From an uncultured Phycisphaerales bacterium (GTDB lineage Bacteria; Planctomycetota; Phycisphaerae; Phycisphaerales; UBA1924), in NCBI GenBank assembly GCA_937891445.1, contig CALAFV010000201.1, forward strand, positions 1-9,262: a stretch of DNA of 9,262 bases. Reading direction: 5' to 3'. The notes under the pieces are model-generated. The model did no database searches, was not told where the DNA came from, and saw nothing but the letters and a program-made list of their open reading frames with translations. Each line of letters begins with the position of its first letter. Position 1 is the first letter of the stretch. Both the position numbers and the translations under genes were made by a program. Below, in pieces: positions 5,543 through 9,262 of this stretch.

Positions 5543-6988
5543 ATGCTCTGCCGCGTGGCGCGTCGCCAGCGAACATGGATGCGGCTCGTGGCCGGTGGCG
5601 GCTCGTATGCCGTCCTCGCCGCGGCGGTGTACGTCATCCTCCCGATCGCGGCCCTTGTCCTGCTCCCCGCCCCACCCCTGGGCTTCATGCCGGCGCCCCA
5701 GGCTGTCCACGGCCGCGGCGGCTCTCCCCTGTTCTACGGGTCGCTGCTGCACGGCGCCCTCGCCGCCCGGTACGCGGGGATGGGCCACGGAGAAGGCACA
5801 CTCTCGCTCGGACCGGTCCTTGGGTGGGGCGCGTACGTACTCACCGGCGCGGACATGGGGCGAGCACGGGCGGTGTGGGCGTGGCACGCCAGGCTTGCGG
5901 GGGACGGCAGGCTCGCAACCGCGACCATCGGGGCGCCGCTGGCCCGCGTCGGCGACGTCGCGCTCACGCTCGCCGTGCCGCTGATCGCCGCACCGCTCCT
6001 GGCCGCGGGGTGCGGCCGGTGGTTCGGCCGCCTGAGGCCGGATGACCTCCCCGACCGCGTGCTGCGCGAGCAGCGCCGGCCGTTCATGACCGAAGCGAGG
6101 ATCGTGGCGGCGTGGTACGCGCGATCGCTGCCCGCCGCGGCGGCCGCCGTCACGGCCTGCCGTCTGGCCGGCGGGCTCGTGCAGCCGCTGTCGTTGGCGC
6201 GGCACGATGCGCTCCCGGACATGCTGTGGATCGGCGGGCTGGCGCTCGCGGGCGCCGCCGCCATGAGCATCCGCGACCGATTCAACCATGCGCAGCGTCA
6301 GTTCCAGGGTGAACGGGCCGCGTGCGCGTGCGGGTACCTGATCGGGGAGGCGGCCGTGTGCCCGGAGTGCGGCCGGCCGCGCGGCGGTGCGACCTCGTAC
6401 TACCAGAGCCGGCAGCGCCGATTCACAAGGACCCTCCTCGTCGCGGCGTGCCTTCTTGGACCCTCGCTTCTGGCCGCGTCGCTTCTGGTCCGCCGCGCGG
6501 CGATGCACGACGACATCCGCCGGGGCATCGTGCTGGCGCCGATCGAGCGTGCCCACGCGGCCCCCGCCAGCGCCCAGCAGTGCTACCTGCGCGTGCCCGC
6601 CAACGCCGCCGTGCACATCAGCGCAGGGAGTGAGACGCACGAGCTGCGCGTCCGCTCACGGTTCTCGCTCCAGGGGCCGATGGTCCACCTCGACCCGGAC
6701 CGCCACTTCGCAACCGGCGCCGATGGCATTCTGGAGTTGCACGCTCCCACGCCCCCCGGCTCCCAGCCGGTGAACCAGACGACGGCCTTCACCTTCTCCC
6801 GCTACGGGCCTGTGAACACCATCACCACCATCCGCGTGGGCCGGCTGCGCATCACCGCGGGCGTCGATCTTGAGAATCTGGGGTGCGTCGGCCTCTTGAT
6901 CTCCGACGTCCAGGGCGGCGCGATCCGCGCCGAGGTCGTTCTGCCTGAGCCCGGGGCCTCGGAGACCCCGCCGGACTCCGATCCGTAG
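5543..6988 (+). CDS. Planctomycete-type membrane protein with a CxCGY...CPECG zinc ribbon, unknown function
   Basis: 481-residue protein without an assignable enzymatic family. Hydrophobic, probably membrane-spanning segments lie near residues 19-43, 137-156, 196-213 (weak), 227-243 and 297-315. Between the fourth and fifth sits a compact four-cysteine motif, CACGY at 261-265 and CPECG at 273-277, a rubredoxin-like zinc-ribbon pattern in a probably cytoplasmic loop flanked by basic residues. Related CxxCGY...CPECG motifs occur in many uncharacterised planctomycete membrane proteins. After the last segment, residues 320-481 form a hydrophilic domain with alternating beta-type sequence (YLRVPANAAVHISAG, HELRVRSRFSLQG, ITTIRVGRLRITAGVD), which may be extracytoplasmic, and a Pro/Ser tail. 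The start is uncertain: no Shine-Dalgarno precedes 5543, and GTG at 5555 or ATG at 5579 are possible. It appears to be a single gene, divergent from the ferritin-like gene. Confidence 0.85.
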   Translation: MLCRVARRQRTWMRLVAGGGSYAVLAAAVYVILPIAALVLLPAPPLGFMPAPQAVHGRGGSPLFYGSLLHGALAARYAGMGHGEGTLSLGPVLGWGAYVLTGADMGRARAVWAWHARLAGDGRLATATIGAPLARVGDVALTLAVPLIAAPLLAAGCGRWFGRLRPDDLPDRVLREQRRPFMTEARIVAAWYARSLPAAAAAVTACRLAGGLVQPLSLARHDALPDMLWIGGLALAGAAAMSIRDRFNHAQRQFQGERAACACGYLIGEAAVCPECGRPRGGATSYYQSRQRRFTRTLLVAACLLGPSLLAASLLVRRAAMHDDIRRGIVLAPIERAHAAPASAQQCYLRVPANAAVHISAGSETHELRVRSRFSLQGPMVHLDPDRHFATGADGILELHAPTPPGSQPVNQTTAFTFSRYGPVNTITTIRVGRLRITAGVDLENLGCVGLLISDVQGGAIRAEVVLPEPGASETPPDSDP

Positions 6989-7209
6989 ACACTCCCCGGA
7001 CGACTCAGCCCCGCGGCGGCGTGCCCGGCGCGATCTCGCGCATCGGACATGATCGATCGCGATGATGAAGCACGCGCAGCGATCCATCGCATCGTCCCCG
7101 CCGACAACCGCATCGCGCTGACGCGTCCACGCCCCCACTCTTCCATAGGGAGCACCGGCGGCCCCACCGCCTCACCGCCCGCACACCCGATGCGGCTAAA
7201 CTCCAGCGT

Positions 7210-7294
7210 TCGCTCGGGGCGCAGCGTCCATCGGGGGCGTCGCTGAGAAGCACCCGTTGAACCTGATCCGGTTCGGACCGGCGTAGGGAAGCGA
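7210..7294 (+). promoter_or_regulatory. TPP riboswitch aptamer (thi-box), apparently orphan
   Basis: All core elements of the thiamine pyrophosphate aptamer are present in order. P1 is TCGCT (7210-7214) / AGCGA (7290-7294). CGGGG (7215-7219) pairs with ACCC (7252-7255) as P2. A variable P3 hairpin CGTCC/GGGCG spans 7225-7239. The conserved CTGAGA lies at 7243-7248, ACCTGATC at 7261-7268, the P5 hairpin CCGG/CCGG at 7268-7281, and the conserved GCGTAGGGAA at 7281-7290. These blocks match the E. coli thiM aptamer closely and fold only on the plus strand. TAAACT at 7197-7202 could be a -10, without a good -35. The aptamer ends exactly where the stop codon of the convergent SRAP gene begins (7295). 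No thiamine gene follows on the plus strand in the remaining 2 kb. Downstream there is GC-rich potential stem sequence but no T-tract, and a possible tiny ORF at 7359-7412. Confidence 0.93.
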
Positions 7295-8095
7295 TCAGCG
7301 GCCGCCGGCGCGCGGGCGCGGCGGGGTCTGGCGGGGGGGGGACGCGGAAGCGGGTTCGATGCAATCGGGGGCGTCGTGCGCCGGCGTGTTGACAGCGCGA
7401 GAGACCGGGTAGGCCTCCATGTGCTCGGCGGGGTACGGGCCCAGCAGGGGCTGGACGTCCTCGGCGCCCGCGGCGGGGTCGAGCCAGCGGTCGTAGTCCT
7501 CCGGCGCGATGATCGCGGGCATGCGGTCGTGGATGGCGGCCAGGAGCGGGTTGGGAGCGACGGTGAGAATCGTGCACGACTCGACCGCGTCGGCGGGGCC
7601 GCCGCCGCGGGGAATCCATCGCTCCCAGAGCCCGGCGAGGGCAAAGACGCCGCGCTGGCTCCCGTCGCGTGGACGCACGAACATGGGTGTCTTGGGCGTG
7701 CGGCGGCGCGTGCCTGCGGCGTTCTCGGCGGCCTTCCACTCGTAGAAGCCGTCGGCGGGGACGAGGCAGCGGCGGTGTGCGAAGGCTTCTCGGAACGCGG
7801 GACGACTGGCCGCGGTCTCCGCCCGGGCGTTGATCATCTGTGGCAGGTCCGCGCCCTCCGGGTCCGCGGCCCACGAGGGAACCAGGCCCCAGCGGACCAG
7901 GGCCAGTTCGCGCCCGCCGCGGGGCTCATCGGCGGATGGCGCCAGCGCCCGGACGATCGCGATGCGCTGCGTCGGGGCGATGTTGTAGCGGGGGCGGAGG
8001 TCGTCGGCGGCTTCCTCCGGCGGGGGCAGGCGCGTAAGGGCGAAGAGGGCCCTGAGGCGCTCGGGCGACGTGAAGAGCGCGTAGCGGCCGCACAT
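7295..8095 (-). CDS. yedK: SRAP-family DNA-protein crosslink protein (YedK/HMCES)
   Basis: 266-residue SOS-response-associated peptidase family protein. These proteins cap abasic sites in single-stranded DNA by a covalent thiazolidine link through Cys2, shielding the site until repair. The essential N-terminus MCGRY is intact, which fixes the start at 8095, since Cys2 must become N-terminal after Met removal. Further family landmarks are RYNIAPTQ (36-43), RWGLVPSW (68-75), INARAET with N89, PADGFYEW with E119, and IHDRMP with H189. N89, E119 and H189 correspond to N75, E105 and H160 of E. coli YedK. The conserved fold ends near VNTPAHDAPDCIEP (235-248); the remaining 18 residues are a Pro/Arg/Ser tail. 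No Shine-Dalgarno is present, and a TAGAAT five bases before the ATG suggests a leaderless mRNA. It lies 55 bases after the dockerin gene on the same strand and converges on the TPP riboswitch. Confidence 0.96.
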   Translation of the reverse strand: MCGRYALFTSPERLRALFALTRLPPPEEAADDLRPRYNIAPTQRIAIVRALAPSADEPRGGRELALVRWGLVPSWAADPEGADLPQMINARAETAASRPAFREAFAHRRCLVPADGFYEWKAAENAAGTRRRTPKTPMFVRPRDGSQRGVFALAGLWERWIPRGGGPADAVESCTILTVAPNPLLAAIHDRMPAIIAPEDYDRWLDPAAGAEDVQPLLGPYPAEHMEAYPVSRAVNTPAHDAPDCIEPASASPPRQTPPRPRAGGR

Positions 8096-8100
8096 GCGCG

Positions 8101-8106
8101 ATTCTA
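8101..8106 (-). promoter_or_regulatory. Candidate -10 box giving a leaderless SRAP mRNA
   Basis: TAGAAT on the minus strand matches TATAAT at five of six positions and ends five bases before the SRAP ATG at 8095, placing the transcription start at or next to the A of the ATG. No good -35 was found at 16-18 bases spacing, so this rests on the -10 and on the absence of a ribosome site. Confidence 0.35.
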
Positions 8107-8150
8107 CACCGTCGCCCCCGGCGGACCGGAAGCCGTGCGCCGGCGACGCA

Positions 8151-9262
8151 TCAAGCGCCGCACTGGAGCACGCCGGTGAGCCAGTCGGTGAGGAAGGCCG
8201 AGATGTCGGTGGAGTTCACCGAGCCGTCGGCGTTGAAGTCGTGGCCCGAGCCGCCGTCGGTGACGTCGCCGACCCAGCCGGCGAGGAAGAAGGAGATGTC
8301 GCCGGAGTTGACGACGCCGTTGCGGTCCCAGTCCGAGGCGCAGGCGGGGCCGGGGCAGCCGGCGGCGCGGATCAGAACATCGTCGAGCGCGGCCTCGATC
8401 AGCGAGCCGGCGCCGGCGTCCTCGGCGATGAAGCGCAGGCGCATCGAGCCGGTGAGCGCTTCGCCGGGGAGGGTGTGCTCGGCGTAGATCCAGCCACCGG
8501 AGTTGCCGGGGCCGCCGGGGCCCACGGTCTCGAGGCGGCTCCACGTGGAGCCGCCGTCGGCGGAGATGTCCACGACGAAGACGTCGGAGGCGGGAGCGGC
8601 GCCGGCGGTGTTGGAGTACCAGCGCCAGTAGGAGATCGTCGCCGCGGCGGCGCCGGAGAGGTCGAAGATGGGCGACAGAAGTGTGGTGTAGCCGTCGTCC
8701 ACGTCCGCCGCGCCGTCGGCGCCGCCGACGGGCCCCTGGCCCGTGACGTAGCACATGGTGGGGCTGTGGGCGTCCTCGGGCTGGGCGATCGTGCCGTTGG
8801 GGTTCACGCGGACCCAGATGCCGCTGGTGGCGGTGTCGCCGGGAGCGCCGGCGGTCCAGCCCTGGTCCGACTCGAAGTCGTGATCGATGATGGTCGTGAC
8901 CATCATCGACTCGGCCTCGTACGGCTCCGAAGCGCCGCCGGGTGGCGAGGTGAAGGCGATCGCGCCGGTCTCGGGCGTCGTGCGTGCCTCGATGTAGTAC
9001 TGCACCACGGAGTGGCAGGGACCAGTCGGAAGGGGGATGCTATAGATCTGGTTCCCCTGGTGCGTGACCGACGCCTCGGTGAACGCGCCGGTGCGGCCGA
9101 TGCGTGAGAACGCGCGAACGCTGGAAACGTCCAGCGGCAATCGGGCGCTGCGCACCTCGACCGTGATCGTGTCGCTCCCGAAGGCGGCGACGTGCTGCGG
9201 CCGACCGTCGGGGAAGCCGAAGTACAGGGCGTTGTCGAGCAGGTACCGGGCCGCGGCGAGCA
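8151..9262 (-). CDS. C-terminal part of a large secreted protein ending in a GC-type dockerin (runs off right edge)
   Basis: The frame is open from the stop (TGA at 8153-8151) to the window edge, 370 visible codons, with no credible start inside. Nearest the edge, LYFGFPDGRP and following sequence look like the end of an upstream catalytic domain and a beta-sandwich; I recall similar sequence after zinc-carboxypeptidase (M14) domains in Phycisphaerae, but the catalytic part is outside the window. About 8360-8900 encodes a beta-rich module (DHDFESDQGW, GIWVRVNPNGT, PEDAHSP, YVTGQG, ISYWRWYSN, VDISADGGSTWSRLE, MRLRFIAED, IEAALDDVLI), probably a jelly-roll adhesion or binding domain. At 8154-8333 lies a dockerin-like pair of calcium loops, DWDRNGVVNSGDISFFLAGW and DFNADGSVNSTDISAFL, each with Asp/Asn ligands at EF-hand positions. 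The protein ends in QCGA. Export is expected but the signal peptide lies outside the window. Confidence 0.92.
   Translation of the reverse strand, partial: LAAARYLLDNALYFGFPDGRPQHVAAFGSDTITVEVRSARLPLDVSSVRAFSRIGRTGAFTEASVTHQGNQIYSIPLPTGPCHSVVQYYIEARTTPETGAIAFTSPPGGASEPYEAESMMVTTIIDHDFESDQGWTAGAPGDTATSGIWVRVNPNGTIAQPEDAHSPTMCYVTGQGPVGGADGAADVDDGYTTLLSPIFDLSGAAAATISYWRWYSNTAGAAPASDVFVVDISADGGSTWSRLETVGPGGPGNSGGWIYAEHTLPGEALTGSMRLRFIAEDAGAGSLIEAALDDVLIRAAGCPGPACASDWDRNGVVNSGDISFFLAGWVGDVTDGGSGHDFNADGSVNSTDISAFLTDWLTGVLQCGA

Noticed and set aside
7333..7341. Run of nine G bases
   Set aside because: A homopolymer in the SRAP tail codons; notable only as a possible sequencing or frameshift risk for the last residues, not as an element.
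7389..7394. TTGACA on the plus strand as a -35 element
   Set aside because: It is explained by the SRAP coding sequence around the conserved VNTPAHD motif, and no -10 lies at suitable spacing.
7376..8179. Plus-strand ORF after the TPP riboswitch as its possible target gene
   Set aside because: It is antisense to SRAP, whose motifs are unmistakable; the composition is a Gly/Val/Ala/Arg shadow and there is no start signal near the riboswitch.

Overview
This high-GC window most likely comes from a planctomycete of the Phycisphaerae/Phycisphaerales type. Three features point there. The last gene ends in a GC-type dockerin with the DxDxNGxVNxxDI pattern repeated. The 481-residue membrane protein carries a C-x-C-G-Y...C-P-E-C-G zinc-ribbon motif of a kind that recurs in planctomycete membrane proteins. 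The secreted module before the dockerin resembles modules I recall from secreted Phycisphaerae proteins. Ordinary housekeeping genes are mixed with poorly characterised lineage-type genes and long non-coding gaps.

Layout, left to right. (1) 1-239, minus: the N-terminal end of a secreted protein with a clear signal peptide, running off the left edge. (2) 334-588, plus: a compact unit with a sigma-54-like element, a good Shine-Dalgarno, a 26-codon membrane-peptide ORF and a strong intrinsic terminator. (3) 651-2699, minus: rpsA (ribosomal protein S1, six S1 domains) with its own terminator, promoter and a palindrome in its leader. (4) 3098-4568, plus: glutamate dehydrogenase with a strong terminator, divergent from rpsA. 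(5) 4653-4780: a nested palindromic intergenic repeat without coding potential. (6) 4941-5372, minus: a bacterioferritin-like diiron protein. (7) 5543-6988, plus: a zinc-ribbon membrane protein of unknown function, divergent from the ferritin. (8) 7210-7294, plus: a complete TPP riboswitch aptamer. (9) 7295-8095, minus: an SRAP (YedK/HMCES) DNA-protein crosslink protein whose stop codon abuts the riboswitch. (10) 8151-9262, minus: the C-terminal part of a large secreted dockerin-anchored protein, running off the right edge.

Most genes look like single transcription units with their own signals rather than one operon. The notable object is the TPP riboswitch. The aptamer is textbook, but no thiamine biosynthesis or transport gene follows it on its strand. 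It points straight into the 3' end of the convergent SRAP gene, so it is either an orphan or remnant switch, or it controls an antisense RNA or a very small ORF. The second candidate for something undescribed is the 26-codon transcription unit at 334-588.
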